Assembly (NCBI RefSeq): GCF_002140715.2
Contig: NZ_NGLE02000001.1
Coordinates: forward strand, 1,111,001-1,175,000
Source: Enterococcus sp. 4G2_DIV0659
GTDB taxonomy: Bacteria > Bacillota > Bacilli > Lactobacillales > Enterococcaceae
Reading direction: 5' to 3'
DNA length: 64,000 nucleotides
Below, one piece after another: positions 17,734 to 26,312 of the stretch. Made by a program: the position numbers and the translations under genes. Position 1 is the first letter of the stretch, and every line of letters starts with the position of its first letter. The notes beneath the pieces were generated by a model. It had not been told where the DNA came from. It was given only the letters and a program-made list of their open reading frames with translations, and ran no database searches.

Positions 17734-18008
17734 TAGGTTCACCTCCTTTATGCGATACGTATCGCCATCGCAAAAGAGAAAGCGACCACTTTTAGCATAG
17801 CAAAGGTTTTATTTCTTACTACCTTTTCTCCGTAATTAATTCTGCTTTTGTCAAATTTGTCCTATTTTTAAAACTATTTTGACTATTTTCATTAATTTTT
17901 ACTTCGCAGAAAAAAATAGGCATTTCAAAAAATTTTTGTTATTTTTCTTTATATATATAAGGGAGCATGATTTTTATGTTATTTAATGCCGTTCCACAAA
18001 AAAACTCG

Positions 18009-18037
18009 TTGTGAACAAGCTATTCTTTATGTATAAT
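18009..18037 (+). promoter_or_regulatory. Promoter-like sequence before structured element A
   Basis: TTGTGA, 17 bases, TATAAT with TG before the -10 box. A plus-strand transcript from about 18044 would cover element A and end at the terminator 18240-18275, giving a non-coding RNA of about 230 bases. Confidence 0.5.
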
Positions 18038-18080
18038 AAAACACATAGGATAGAAATAACTGACATTAAAACTAAATAAA

Positions 18081-18157
18081 TTGGCTCTTCGTGGTCTGGC
18101 GCCAACCAAACCAGAAGCCCTGTTGAAACAGCAATCCCTGTGAAACAACTTTGCCAA
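18081..18157 (-). ncRNA. Unidentified structured RNA element, copy A
   Basis: Read on the minus strand it folds as a three-way junction: closing stem TTGGC/GCCAA; hairpin GTTG...CAG-GGATTG-CTG...CAAC; a conserved AGGG linker; hairpin CTTC-TGGT ... TTGGCG ... ACCA-GAAG. Copy B at 18311 keeps the loops GGATTG and TTGGCG and the AGGG linker while both arms of the stems change together. One pair is G-T in this direction but would be A-C on the other strand, which favours the minus strand. I do not recognise the class. An alternative is a decayed small gene (a hydrophobic frame overlaps it without start codon). Strand is uncertain because a good plus-strand promoter precedes it. Confidence 0.5.
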
Positions 18158-18239
18158 TAGCATAAGGATAAATCTATTTTTTGTTGTACACTTTTACAGC
18201 GACAACACTTCTTATAGCCTCTTTATCTTGCCTATTTGT

Positions 18240-18275
18240 AGACGATTACAGGATACCTGTAGATCGTCTTTTTTA
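18240..18275. terminator. Hairpin terminator between the two structured elements
   Basis: AGACGAT...ACAGG/CCTGT...ATCGTCT followed by TTTTTT on the plus strand; AT-rich on the other side, so possibly bidirectional. Confidence 0.75.
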
Positions 18276-18310
18276 TTTCTATCCTACAAACTTTGAGAAA
18301 AAGAAAAATA

Positions 18311-18384
18311 GGCACTTCATCGTTCGGCGCCAACCGTTCAATGAAGCCCTGAATAGAAAGCAATCCCTCTCTATCCAAGTTGCC
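18311..18384 (-). ncRNA. Unidentified structured RNA element, copy B
   Basis: Same fold as copy A with different stem bases: closing stem GGCA/TGCC, hairpin ATAGA-GAG-GGATTG-CTT-TCTAT, AGGG linker, hairpin CTTCAT...CGG-TTGGCG-CCG...ATGAAG. On the minus strand it is followed by a T-rich run (TATTTTTCTTTTT), so this copy may end a transcript. A weak minus-strand -10 (TACAAT) lies upstream near 18415. Confidence 0.5.
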
Positions 18385-18573
18385 CATTTACCAGTACCGT
18401 AGTACCAGCTTCTTTATTGTACCTAATTCTTGTAAGAATTTCTAGACACTTTTGAAATTTTTCTCTGGGTACCCAAAGAAGTTCCCTACAAACTAGCATA
18501 ATTGAACGATAGAGACGGACAGCTTTTACATTTTTCTTTTGCTCTACATACTAAAAAGAAAAGGAGCATTCCC

Positions 18574-18846
18574 ATGAAAAATTCAGCCATCTGCATCAAA
18601 ACTGTCCCTTATCAAGAGATTCTAAACCTTCGAGATTCACTCGAGCGTTTAGAATCTTGGAAAAAACCACTAGAAGTTTTGGAAAAGTATTTTACCAATC
18701 CAACTACACCAATCAATAAAAAGCAAGTAGTCAAACAATACTACGCAAGTGCAAAATTATTTGAAACCTTTCATAGAGAGTATGCGCTTTTGATAGCCGA
18801 GTCACAAAATCAATTAGCCAGTATTATACAAAATCAAAAGATCTAA
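18574..18846 (+). CDS. Small conserved-looking helical protein, unknown
   Basis: A 90-residue protein. The ATG at 18574 follows AAAAGGAG; an upstream in-frame ATG at 18502 has no such site, so I choose 18574. The sequence is polar and mostly helical (ILNLRDSLERLESWKKPLEVLEKYF, then LFETFHREYALLIAESQNQL) with no signal or membrane segment. I do not recognise a family. It stands alone between structured RNAs and a toxin remnant, so it may belong to a former mobile or defence region. Confidence 0.6.
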   Translation: MKNSAICIKTVPYQEILNLRDSLERLESWKKPLEVLEKYFTNPTTPINKKQVVKQYYASAKLFETFHREYALLIAESQNQLASIIQNQKI

Positions 18847-19123
18847 TCAAAAAATAAAAAGGACTATTTTTTGCGTATTTAGATATTGTAAGGGATAAAT
18901 TGAAAAAACGCATACGTTACTGCAGCAGAAAAATTTTGCAAGATGTAACAAGTTTACTCACCAGATTTTACAGAAAAAGGTGGACTGACTTTTCAAATAA
19001 TCGGTCATTTAAAAACAAAGGCTTTTTTTAATGTTGCGCAACATTTTCTACTAAACTTCAATTTTCCTTTTTAAAACAAACGAAAGACTTAGAAGTTCAT
19101 TACCATCTTCTAAGCCTTTTCTG

Positions 19124-19292
19124 CTAATTATACACGTCTTTTTTATGTCCAATTGTTATCGTCTCATCTTCTATATTCGCAATAATACGATAGTCTCCAA
19201 TTCGGTAGCGCCATTGACCACTTTTATTGCCCAGCAAGCCATTTCCTATCATTCTGGAATTTCCGCAACGAAATTCTCTAATAATCCTTCAT
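19124..19292 (-). pseudogene. RelE/ParE-type toxin fragment
   Basis: The C-terminal end of a RelE-superfamily toxin is readable (GNGLLGNKSGQWRYRIGDYRII, ending IGHKKDVYN before TAG). The upstream part is in another frame with a stop (LENFVAEIPE), and a few residues are missing before the final motif. No antitoxin gene is left. The fragment stops near the PfpI gene. Non-functional. The 280 bases to its right side of the small protein gene (18850-19120) show nothing else. Confidence 0.6.
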
Positions 19293-19309
19293 CCTATGAA
19301 GCACTACTT

Positions 19310-19930
19310 TTAATCAGCATCCCCATCACTTGTACTTCTAAGCTCTTGTTTTAACGCTTCATAATACCCTAACTTGAAAAAATTATACCATTGTGCGACT
19401 TCTTTTTCCGATATTACTTGAAGGGCCAACAAAATTTCTCTAGCAAACTCTAAATACCCAGTTCCATTAGCTGTAATCAAATTATTCTCTCTAATTGCTT
19501 GGGTTTCTACAAATTGATTCCCACCTGTATAGCGATCACCTGCGTACTCTTGCAAGTCTTGTAATTGGTTACTTGTATGTTTGCCATCATTTAGTAACCC
19601 TAGAGTCCCCAGATAAACAGTCGCATCGCAAATCGCAGCGATCAAAGCACCTTGTTGTTCCGCTTTTTCTACTAAAGCTGCAACAGCTTCTGCTTTCTCC
19701 GTTCGCCAAGATTTTCCACCAATCAAAACCAATGCGGCAAACTCTTTTTGACACGCTTCAGCAAGTGTATAATCTGGCAATGTCGAAAAACCGCCCATTG
19801 ATCGAATGGCTTGTTTTTCATTTGACACTGTTTTAACGGTGAACCCTTTTTCCTGATTCAGAACAGCCGCAACTGATGCTGCTTCCCAATCTGCATACTC
19901 TTCTAACAATACAAAAAACACTTCTGTCAT
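19310..19930 (-). CDS. DJ-1/PfpI-family protein
   Basis: A 206-residue class I glutamine-amidotransferase-like protein. The family nucleophile elbow is AAICDATVYL near residue 103, with the candidate catalytic Cys; FVLLEEYADWEAA lies at the N-terminus and GTGYLEFAREIL near the end. Such proteins act as stress proteins, deglycase-like enzymes or proteases; the substrate is unknown. It lies 90 bases downstream of the WYL regulator at 20021 on the same strand, a common pairing that suggests regulation by that protein. Confidence 0.85.
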   Translation of the reverse strand: MTEVFFVLLEEYADWEAASVAAVLNQEKGFTVKTVSNEKQAIRSMGGFSTLPDYTLAEACQKEFAALVLIGGKSWRTEKAEAVAALVEKAEQQGALIAAICDATVYLGTLGLLNDGKHTSNQLQDLQEYAGDRYTGGNQFVETQAIRENNLITANGTGYLEFAREILLALQVISEKEVAQWYNFFKLGYYEALKQELRSTSDGDAD

Positions 19931-20020
19931 GTTTCATTCCTCCTTATATATAGGTCAAAACGTAGCTGGTTCTTTAACCTTTAGGAGTTCATCATACAAC
20001 AGAAGTGTGACAACTGATTG

Positions 20021-20959
20021 TCAGCTTTTATAAAGAAAATACATTTGTTCAATTTTCGCTTTGACTGCTTCAACGATTATTGGCGGTTCAATGACTCGTA
20101 TCTTGTCCTGAAAACGTAAAATAAAATCAACTGTTTTTTCCTGATTGATCAACGGAAAGACGATTGTTCCAACAGCCGAGGCTTTATCCTGTTCCTCAAA
20201 AAATTCTGCACCAAATTTGTCAATCAAATATAATTTATCCTTTTGATCATAAGTTAAAACCACTTGTTGACTTGCTGGCAATGCCATCGCTTCTAGATAA
20301 TCATTTTCAGACTCAATAGTCAGCTTTATAGCTTCTAAAAGTCTAGGCTCAAATCCCTCATCTAACAACTTATATGTTTGAATTCTGGTCAGTTTAAATA
20401 AGCGAAAGGCCTTTCTCTTTAAACAAAAACCATAAAGATACCAATGAGACGCTTTAAACACAAGCTTATATGGTTCAACTTTTCGCTTAGAATAGCCTTT
20501 CTTAGAATGATACTGAATAATAATGGTCCGCTGCAGCGCTATTGCTTGTCGTAAATCATTTAGTTTATTCTTGCCTTCATTCGGTGTAAACCACGAAGAA
20601 AGATCGATCAATAAATCGCTTTGCGGTTGCTGTAAGCTCGTATTCGGTGCAATTTTTGCCAATAAAGGGCTAATGTTCGTGGATGTTGAAATGCTTTGAA
20701 TCGCGGAAAGTCCCGTCAAAATTGTTGAAATATCTTCTGTAGAAAAAATATGTTTGTTCACTTTGTAGCCTGCAACAATGCCATAGCCACCAGAAATGCC
20801 TGAATAAGAAACAATCGGAATTCCAGCTAAATTCAGCGTTTCAATATCACGGTAAATCGTTCGTTTAGATACTTCCAAACGTTCAGCCAAATCCTTGGCT
20901 GTCATGCGATCATTTGCTGCTAACAAATGTACCAAGCTTAGTAAACGATCAATTTTCAT
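20021..20959 (-). CDS. YafY-type HTH/WYL transcriptional regulator
   Basis: A 312-residue regulator. An N-terminal winged helix (MTAKDLAERLEVSKRTIYRDIETLNLAGIPI, then SGGYGI) is followed by a WYL domain (about 140-215, including the KASHWYLYGFCLKRKAFRLFKLTRI motif) and a WCX-like C-terminus. WYL domains bind small ligands or nucleic acid. It probably controls the PfpI gene downstream and itself. Similar WYL proteins regulate defence loci, but the position here, away from cas genes, gives no such indication. Confidence 0.88.
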   Translation of the reverse strand: MKIDRLLSLVHLLAANDRMTAKDLAERLEVSKRTIYRDIETLNLAGIPIVSYSGISGGYGIVAGYKVNKHIFSTEDISTILTGLSAIQSISTSTNISPLLAKIAPNTSLQQPQSDLLIDLSSWFTPNEGKNKLNDLRQAIALQRTIIIQYHSKKGYSKRKVEPYKLVFKASHWYLYGFCLKRKAFRLFKLTRIQTYKLLDEGFEPRLLEAIKLTIESENDYLEAMALPASQQVVLTYDQKDKLYLIDKFGAEFFEEQDKASAVGTIVFPLINQEKTVDFILRFQDKIRVIEPPIIVEAVKAKIEQMYFLYKS

Positions 20960-21046
20960 GCGTTTCTCCTTTTCATATGTCAGGTATTAAAAAGAAGGAA
21001 TCTATTTGCTTATCGCTCATCGATTCCTTCGTGCAATTAAACAAAA

Positions 21047-21517
21047 TCAAAACTCGCCCTCTTCTAAAACCTCTACTTCACCTGATTCTCGTATTTGATA
21101 AAGTGCTTCCTGGCGCTCTCTTAATAAGGCTTTGATCTCCTCAACAGTTACACCATTTGGATCAGTATAACTATCTACCTCTCTATTATTAGAATTGTCA
21201 ATCATTCCACCTGAAAGAACGCCACCATTTTTTAAAAGAACGACTTTCTCCGTATCGTCAAACCCTATAAAATATTCTGCTATCTGTTGCTCATCTAGGT
21301 AACCAAAGCGTTGATATAACTCACTATCATTTAACTCATAGATTGGAACAGTTAAAGAATCCGTTTTTTCTTCCGATACGTTCAACGCTTTTTTCTGCGA
21401 CTCTTCACTAGATACTACCGTTTCAGAAAATTTATTTATCTCAGCAGAATTTACTTTTGTAGCAGTAACTCCTACACCAAGTAACACTACAACCATCACC
21501 AACAACCTTTTTTTCAT
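21047..21517 (-). CDS. Secreted protein of unknown function
   Basis: About 156 residues. The ATG at 21517 follows AAGGAG; the longer frame would start with a GTG inside that site. A signal peptide (KKRLLVMVVVLLGVGVTATKVNSA) is cut near residue 25. The mature part is acidic and without repeats, cysteines or a wall anchor, so it is probably released. It has no homologue that I recognise. It stands alone between two regulators on the minus strand. Confidence 0.7.
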   Translation of the reverse strand: MKKRLLVMVVVLLGVGVTATKVNSAEINKFSETVVSSEESQKKALNVSEEKTDSLTVPIYELNDSELYQRFGYLDEQQIAEYFIGFDDTEKVVLLKNGGVLSGGMIDNSNNREVDSYTDPNGVTVEEIKALLRERQEALYQIRESGEVEVLEEGEF

Positions 21518-21624
21518 CGCCACTCCTTCTTTCTTGATTTTCTACTATCATTATACTGTGTAACTAAGGGTAACACAATTCCACCTTTTACATCTGATAC
21601 CACATCATAGAAATTTTCATACCT

Positions 21625-22281
21625 TTACAAAATAATATTATCTTTCAAAATCTCCATATCCGTAATCACAATCTTTCGATCCTGAATCTTGATTGCCCCC
21701 AAGTCCTTCAATTGCTGCATCATGCGATTCACACTACTAGCAGAGGTGATCCCGCAAAAATGAGCAATTTCTTCATTGGTGACCACAAAATCAACCAACA
21801 TGCCATCATCTAACTGCACACCAAACGTATCATATAACTCATAGATTTGCGTACAAACCGCCCCAAATTTGCCATTCATCAACATTTGCTGCATCTTCTT
21901 CATCGAATACATCAATCGGACACGGTAATAGTCTTTCACATACATCTGTAATTCTTTACTCTGATTGATATCCTTCCAAAACTGAACCCGATCGATTTGA
22001 TACAATTCTGCTTGCTCTGATTCGATCCGAATATTAAACGGTGCATCGATAAACTGGGAGTATTCATCTCTCAACAACGATACGATTTCCAAACTATTGA
22101 TATACCTCAAATTAAACTCTCGTCCATCAGGCGAAATCACGCTAGTTTTGATGGTGCCGCTCTTCAAAATATAGGCATAGCGATCTTGTAATCCTTCATA
22201 GGTTAAATAGGTTCTTTTTTTCTTCACAACGATTGGAAATGAATGATTATCTAAATATTCTTGTAAGACATGACTATCCAT
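21625..22281 (-). CDS. Crp/Fnr-family transcriptional regulator
   Basis: A 218-residue protein: a cyclic-nucleotide-binding-like beta barrel (about residues 15-110, ILKSGTIKTSVISPDGREFNL), a dimer helix, and a C-terminal HTH_Crp domain (TNEEIAHFCGITSASSVNRMMQQLKDLGAIKI). No Fe-S cysteine cluster is evident at the N-terminus, so it is not a classical Fnr; a Cys lies in the HTH and another in the dimer helix (AVCTQIYELY). It is divergent from the MFS transporter at 22535 and may control it. Confidence 0.88.
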   Translation of the reverse strand: MDSHVLQEYLDNHSFPIVVKKKRTYLTYEGLQDRYAYILKSGTIKTSVISPDGREFNLRYINSLEIVSLLRDEYSQFIDAPFNIRIESEQAELYQIDRVQFWKDINQSKELQMYVKDYYRVRLMYSMKKMQQMLMNGKFGAVCTQIYELYDTFGVQLDDGMLVDFVVTNEEIAHFCGITSASSVNRMMQQLKDLGAIKIQDRKIVITDMEILKDNIIL

Positions 22282-22534
22282 TTACTAACTCCTTATTCTT
22301 TTTTGACCAGTTTCTGTAAAAAATCTATTCTTATTTAAAAGCATAACACATCGAAAAACAATAACAAATGTATATGACTTTTGTTGTGTTTTTTTGTTGC
22401 TAACTTTTTTTGAAAACAAATCCGCATTTTTTTTCATGGCTTTTTTCGTATAGTATCTATACAACTGGCTTTCAGAAAAAAATTGTAACTTGCAATTTAA
22501 GCTTATCACACTAAGAAAGAAGGAACTCTCTACA

Positions 22535-23746
22535 ATGACGGAACATTCAGAAGAAAAATTATTTAACAAAGGGTTTATTAGTATTACGTTGATCAATTTC
22601 GTGGTGTATCTTGTGTACTACTTATTAATGGTAATCATTGCAGTGATTGCTCAAGATACCTTGCACGCCTCATTAGGTCAAGCAGGTCTTGCCTCTGGGA
22701 TTTATATTATCGGAACGTTATTTGCTCGTTTATTTATGGGAAAACTGTTGGAACTAATTGGTAGAAAAGCTGTTTTACGGTACGGAGCCTTGTTTTATCT
22801 CCTCACAACGATTGCCTATCTTTATATACCAAGTATTGGCATTCTTTATCTTGTCCGCCTGCTAAATGGTTTTGGCTACGGAACTGTCTCCACTGCAACA
22901 AATGCTATCGTAACAGCGTATATTCCTAAATCAAAACATGGCGAAGGGATTAATTATTATGGATTAAGCACGAGTTTAGCTGCTGCTATTGGTCCATTTA
23001 TCGGGATGGTTTTACTGAATACGATGAATTTCTATTTTATTATTTTATTTTCGATCGTCCTAATTTTCTTCACTACAATTACTTGTTTTATCTTCCCTGT
23101 AAAAAATATTCAATTGAGTGCAGAACATAAAGCGAGCTTATCTCGTTGGACAGTGGATAGTTTCATTGAAAAAAAAGTGTTGTTTATTTCGTTTATTGCT
23201 TTTTTAATGGGGCTTTCTTATTCAAGTGTTTTATCTTTTCTTTCATCTTACGCCAAAGTGATCGATCTTGTGAATGCTAGTTCCTTTTTCTTTGTGGTCT
23301 ATGCTTTGGTGATTACAGCAACTCGTCCGATGTCTGGTCGAATCTTTGATGCTCGTGGTGAAAATGCGGTCATGTATCCTAGCTTTCTTTTTCTAACGGC
23401 TGGTTTGTTGGTATTAAGTGTGACGACAAGTAGTTGGATGTTATTTGTTTCTGGAGGATTGATTGGACTTGGTTATGGTACTTTTATGTCCAATGGGCAA
23501 GCGATTTGTTTAAAAGCGAGTCCTAATAGTCATCGTATCGGGATTGCTTTATCTACTTATTTTATCGGCTTAGATCTTGGTCTTGGTGTTGGTCCTTATG
23601 TTTTAGGAGAGTTACACAATTTCCTGTCTTTCCAAGGATTGTATTTCGTTGCTGGATTGATTCCAGTCGTTTGTACCGTTCTTTATGCTTTGTTTTACCG
23701 CTCAAAAACACCTATTTATACTGAACACTTAAAAGGAGAATTATAA
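22535..23746 (+). CDS. MFS drug-efflux-type transporter
   Basis: A 403-residue protein with 12 predicted membrane helices. The ATG at 22535 follows GAAGGA; an upstream ATG at 22490 lacks a site. Motif-A-like sequence GTLFARLFMGKLLELIGRKAVLRYG lies between helices 2 and 3, and motif C-like glycine-rich helices (SLAAAIGPFIGMVLL) point to a DHA1 proton antiporter. Substrate unknown. It is divergent from the Crp/Fnr regulator, with a 250-base shared upstream region, and overlaps the next small gene by one base (TAATG). Confidence 0.87.
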   Translation: MTEHSEEKLFNKGFISITLINFVVYLVYYLLMVIIAVIAQDTLHASLGQAGLASGIYIIGTLFARLFMGKLLELIGRKAVLRYGALFYLLTTIAYLYIPSIGILYLVRLLNGFGYGTVSTATNAIVTAYIPKSKHGEGINYYGLSTSLAAAIGPFIGMVLLNTMNFYFIILFSIVLIFFTTITCFIFPVKNIQLSAEHKASLSRWTVDSFIEKKVLFISFIAFLMGLSYSSVLSFLSSYAKVIDLVNASSFFFVVYALVITATRPMSGRIFDARGENAVMYPSFLFLTAGLLVLSVTTSSWMLFVSGGLIGLGYGTFMSNGQAICLKASPNSHRIGIALSTYFIGLDLGLGVGPYVLGELHNFLSFQGLYFVAGLIPVVCTVLYALFYRSKTPIYTEHLKGEL

Positions 23747-23928
23747 TGACTACAGATGAACGTATGCTTGAAGTGCTACAACAAACATTAGCTAAAATAG
23801 AAGAACTGAATACTCGTTTAAGTCATATTGAGCATGACTTGACATCCGATGAACATTATCGAATGAACATTGCCCATTATGCAGAAGAAATTGAGTTATC
23901 TCTTGAAAATAACAATATTATGGGGTAA
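23746..23928 (+). CDS. Small coiled-coil protein coupled to the MFS gene
   Basis: A 60-residue soluble protein, predicted as one coiled helix (LQQTLAKIEELNTRLSHIEHDL) with an acidic end. Its ATG overlaps the transporter stop, so translation is coupled. No family recognised. Confidence 0.7.
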   Translation: MTTDERMLEVLQQTLAKIEELNTRLSHIEHDLTSDEHYRMNIAHYAEEIELSLENNNIMG

Positions 23929-23966
23929 AAAATTGGAAGCTGGGACAGAATGCGCTCAGCCTTGAA

Positions 23967-24024
23967 AACTAAGAATACCTTCACGAAAATGGTTCTGCCA
24001 TTTTTTGTGAAGGTATTCTTAGTT
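23967..24024. terminator. Long bidirectional terminator
   Basis: A perfect 18-bp stem (AACTAAGAATACCTTCAC and its complement) followed by CTTTTATTTT on the plus strand. It closes the MFS unit and, on the minus strand, the converging HAD gene. Confidence 0.85.
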
Positions 24025-24032
24025 CTTTTATT

Positions 24033-24641
24033 TTAAAGTTGAATACCGGCTTTTTCAAAGTTTGCCAAGAGTTCTGCGAGCTCTCCATGAAAGACACATC
24101 CAGGCATACCAGTATTCGCTGCACTTTCAATATTTATAGGAAGATCATCTACAAAATAGCATTCAGATGGTACTAACTGAAAATGACTGTAAAAAGCGCG
24201 ATAGATTTCCGCTTCTGGCTTGATTAATTTCCAATCAGAAGAGATAAATACACCATCAAAATAGGCAATAGCAGGGACTTTTTTGCAAAACGTATAGTAA
24301 TCACTGGATGCATTCGATAACAAGTACACCTGATAGCCTTTTTCTTTTAACTGTTTGATTACAGGTTCCATTTCCACGATTGGTTTGATTTCTTCATGCC
24401 AATGAAGCAAAATCTTTGAAACCATTTCATTGAGCGCTTCCGGAACCCTTTTACAGACCTTCATACCTAGCTCTTCTTTTGTGATCGTACCACGATCGTA
24501 TTGTATCCATTCCATCGAATGAAAGATTTCTTTTAGCAAAATGGTTTGATATTCTTCATTATCGGTGAATGTTTTAATAAATTCTGCTGGCTTGTATCGA
24601 AGCAGGACATTCCCCATGTCAAAGACAATATTTTTAATCAA
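24033..24641 (-). CDS. HAD-superfamily hydrolase (IA, YihX-like)
   Basis: About 203 residues. I choose a TTG start at 24641 because AAAAGGAGG lies in front of it; it begins MIKNIVFDMGNVLLRYKP. Motifs: DMGN (nucleophile Asp in FDMGNVL), SNAS (motif II), K in LIKPEAEIY (motif III) and FVDDLPINIESA (motif IV). The missing second Asp of DxD, replaced by DMG, is usual in this YihX/epoxide-hydrolase-N-like subgroup, which dephosphorylates sugar phosphates such as glucose-1-phosphate. Substrate not provable here. Confidence 0.88.
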   Translation of the reverse strand: MIKNIVFDMGNVLLRYKPAEFIKTFTDNEEYQTILLKEIFHSMEWIQYDRGTITKEELGMKVCKRVPEALNEMVSKILLHWHEEIKPIVEMEPVIKQLKEKGYQVYLLSNASSDYYTFCKKVPAIAYFDGVFISSDWKLIKPEAEIYRAFYSHFQLVPSECYFVDDLPINIESAANTGMPGCVFHGELAELLANFEKAGIQL

Positions 24642-24798
24642 ACTATGCCGCCTCCTTTTGTTCTTGCCTTTCAAATTTCCTTAATAATAATAGTCTAGCA
24701 CAACAAATGATTCTGTTCGGCTCATTTTAAACAGACTTAAGGAAGTCTTTACTTTGGATACAAAAGGAACTTGGCAACTAACTAAATACTTTTATTTT

Positions 24799-25620
24799 CT
24801 AAAATGCCGGGGTCAATGTTTCGCTATATTTTGTTTCTAGCAATTCTCGCACTTTGTCACTGGTCATTGCTTTTTTCAGTGCTTTTATTTTAGCTGAATC
24901 TTTGTTATCTTCTCTTGCCACTAAGCTGATGGCAAAGCGTTCATCCACTTTTTTCTCCAGTAAAATCGCATCTTTTGGCGTTAAACCGATTTTAGCGATA
25001 TAGGTTGGGTAGTTGTAGACCATCGCTACATCTTTTTCATTATACGCTTCTGCTAAATTCAATAAATCTACGGATAACCATTTAAACTGCTTCGGATTTT
25101 CTACGATATCTTTGATGGTTCCATTAAATCCAACGCCTTTTTTCAACTTGATCAACCCTGCATCATCTAGAATTGCTAATGCACGTCCTTCATTGGACAC
25201 ATCACTTGGCAATGCAATCGTAGCTCCTTCTGGAAGGTCTTTGATCTCTTTATAGTCTTTAGAATAGAAACCAACTTTTGCGTTGTATATTTTTTGTACA
25301 ACAACAAGATTTGCCTTTTTTTCCTCATTGAATTTTTGCATAAACGGCTCATGCTGAGCAAAGTTTGCATCGACTTCTTTTGCTTTTAGCAACTCATTGT
25401 ATTGGATATTGTCGTTCACTTGAACCAATTCGACTTTATAGCCTGGTTCAATTTCTTTCCCGGCTAATTCAACAACCTCAACCGTTGACGGGATATGAGA
25501 AGCAACTTTGATGATTTGATCTTCTTTTTTTTCCGAGTCTGCTGTTTTTTTCTGCTTGCTACACCCTGCTGCAACTACGCTTGCCACCACTAACATACTA
25601 ATCAATAACTTCTTTTTCAT
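24799..25620 (-). CDS. metQ: NlpA/MetQ-type substrate-binding lipoprotein
   Basis: A 273-residue lipoprotein: lipobox VVAAGCSKQ, then the NlpA fold (EVVELAGKEIEPGYKVELVQVNDNIQYNELLKAKEVDANFAQHEPFM, and YNYPTYIAKIGL). The family binds methionine or related compounds. It is last in a four-gene minus-strand unit lplA-metN-metI-metQ, with 17 bases to the permease gene. The pairing with lipoate ligase makes a non-methionine substrate conceivable. The gene symbol denotes the family only. Confidence 0.85.
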   Translation of the reverse strand: MKKKLLISMLVVASVVAAGCSKQKKTADSEKKEDQIIKVASHIPSTVEVVELAGKEIEPGYKVELVQVNDNIQYNELLKAKEVDANFAQHEPFMQKFNEEKKANLVVVQKIYNAKVGFYSKDYKEIKDLPEGATIALPSDVSNEGRALAILDDAGLIKLKKGVGFNGTIKDIVENPKQFKWLSVDLLNLAEAYNEKDVAMVYNYPTYIAKIGLTPKDAILLEKKVDERFAISLVAREDNKDSAKIKALKKAMTSDKVRELLETKYSETLTPAF

Positions 25621-25637
25621 ACACGTTCTCCTAATCC

Positions 25638-26312
25638 TTATTTTTTATTTATTTTCCTTGCCAGCCAACTTCCACTAAGTTGAATAAAACTGACAAAAAC
25701 AATCATCAAAACAATCGCTGTATACATCACAGCGTATTCATAGCGCTGATAGCCATAGCGTAAAGCAAAATCGCCAATTCCACCACCACCAATCACACCC
25801 ATCACCGTCGAATAAGAAACCATACTAATAATGACCGATGTCAATGCTAAAACCAACCCAGAACGAGCTTCCACATACAAGAACCGAAAAATCAATTGCC
25901 GTTTGGTACTGCCTAAGGATTGAGCTAGTTCTAAAATATCATTTGGTACTTCCAATAGCACTTGCTCTGTTAAACGTGCATACAACGCAACAGCAACAAA
26001 ACTTAACGGCAAAGCTGCCGCATACGTACCAAAAGCTGTCCCAAGAATCAAACGGGTAAAAGGAATTAATGCTACAACAAATAGTAAAAATGGAAAGGAA
26101 CGAACAATATTGATATATCCGTTTAAAAGGACACCTGTAAGACGATTGACCTTTGTCGGCATTTTTTTCGTTAAATAAACCCACGTTCCAAGGGGCAACC
26201 CTAGAAAAATTGCCGCAATAATGGAAATTAAAATCATCTGAGCGCTTTCGGACATGGCTTTAACCATCTCTGGAAAATAGTAACTGACTTTCTCAATATA
26301 GGCATTTATCAT
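25638..26312 (-). CDS. metI: MetI-type ABC permease
   Basis: A 224-residue permease with five or six helices. The EAA loop, which contacts the ATPase, is ELAQSLGSTKRQLIFRFLYVEA. MIGGGGIGDFALRYGYQRYEYAVMYTAIV near the end is typical of MetI. The start overlaps the ATPase stop by 4 bases. It is the membrane channel for the NlpA-type lipoprotein downstream. Confidence 0.88.
   Translation of the reverse strand: MINAYIEKVSYYFPEMVKAMSESAQMILISIIAAIFLGLPLGTWVYLTKKMPTKVNRLTGVLLNGYINIVRSFPFLLFVVALIPFTRLILGTAFGTYAAALPLSFVAVALYARLTEQVLLEVPNDILELAQSLGSTKRQLIFRFLYVEARSGLVLALTSVIISMVSYSTVMGVIGGGGIGDFALRYGYQRYEYAVMYTAIVLMIVFVSFIQLSGSWLARKINKK

Noticed and set aside
18000..18260. Hydrophobic minus-strand reading over structured element A
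   Set aside because: It looks protein-like but has no start codon after its upstream stop, and the conserved parts fit paired RNA stems; kept only as an alternative.
18181..18402. 73-codon plus-strand frame with hydrophobic start
   Set aside because: TTG start without ribosome-binding site, runs through a terminator hairpin and structured element B.
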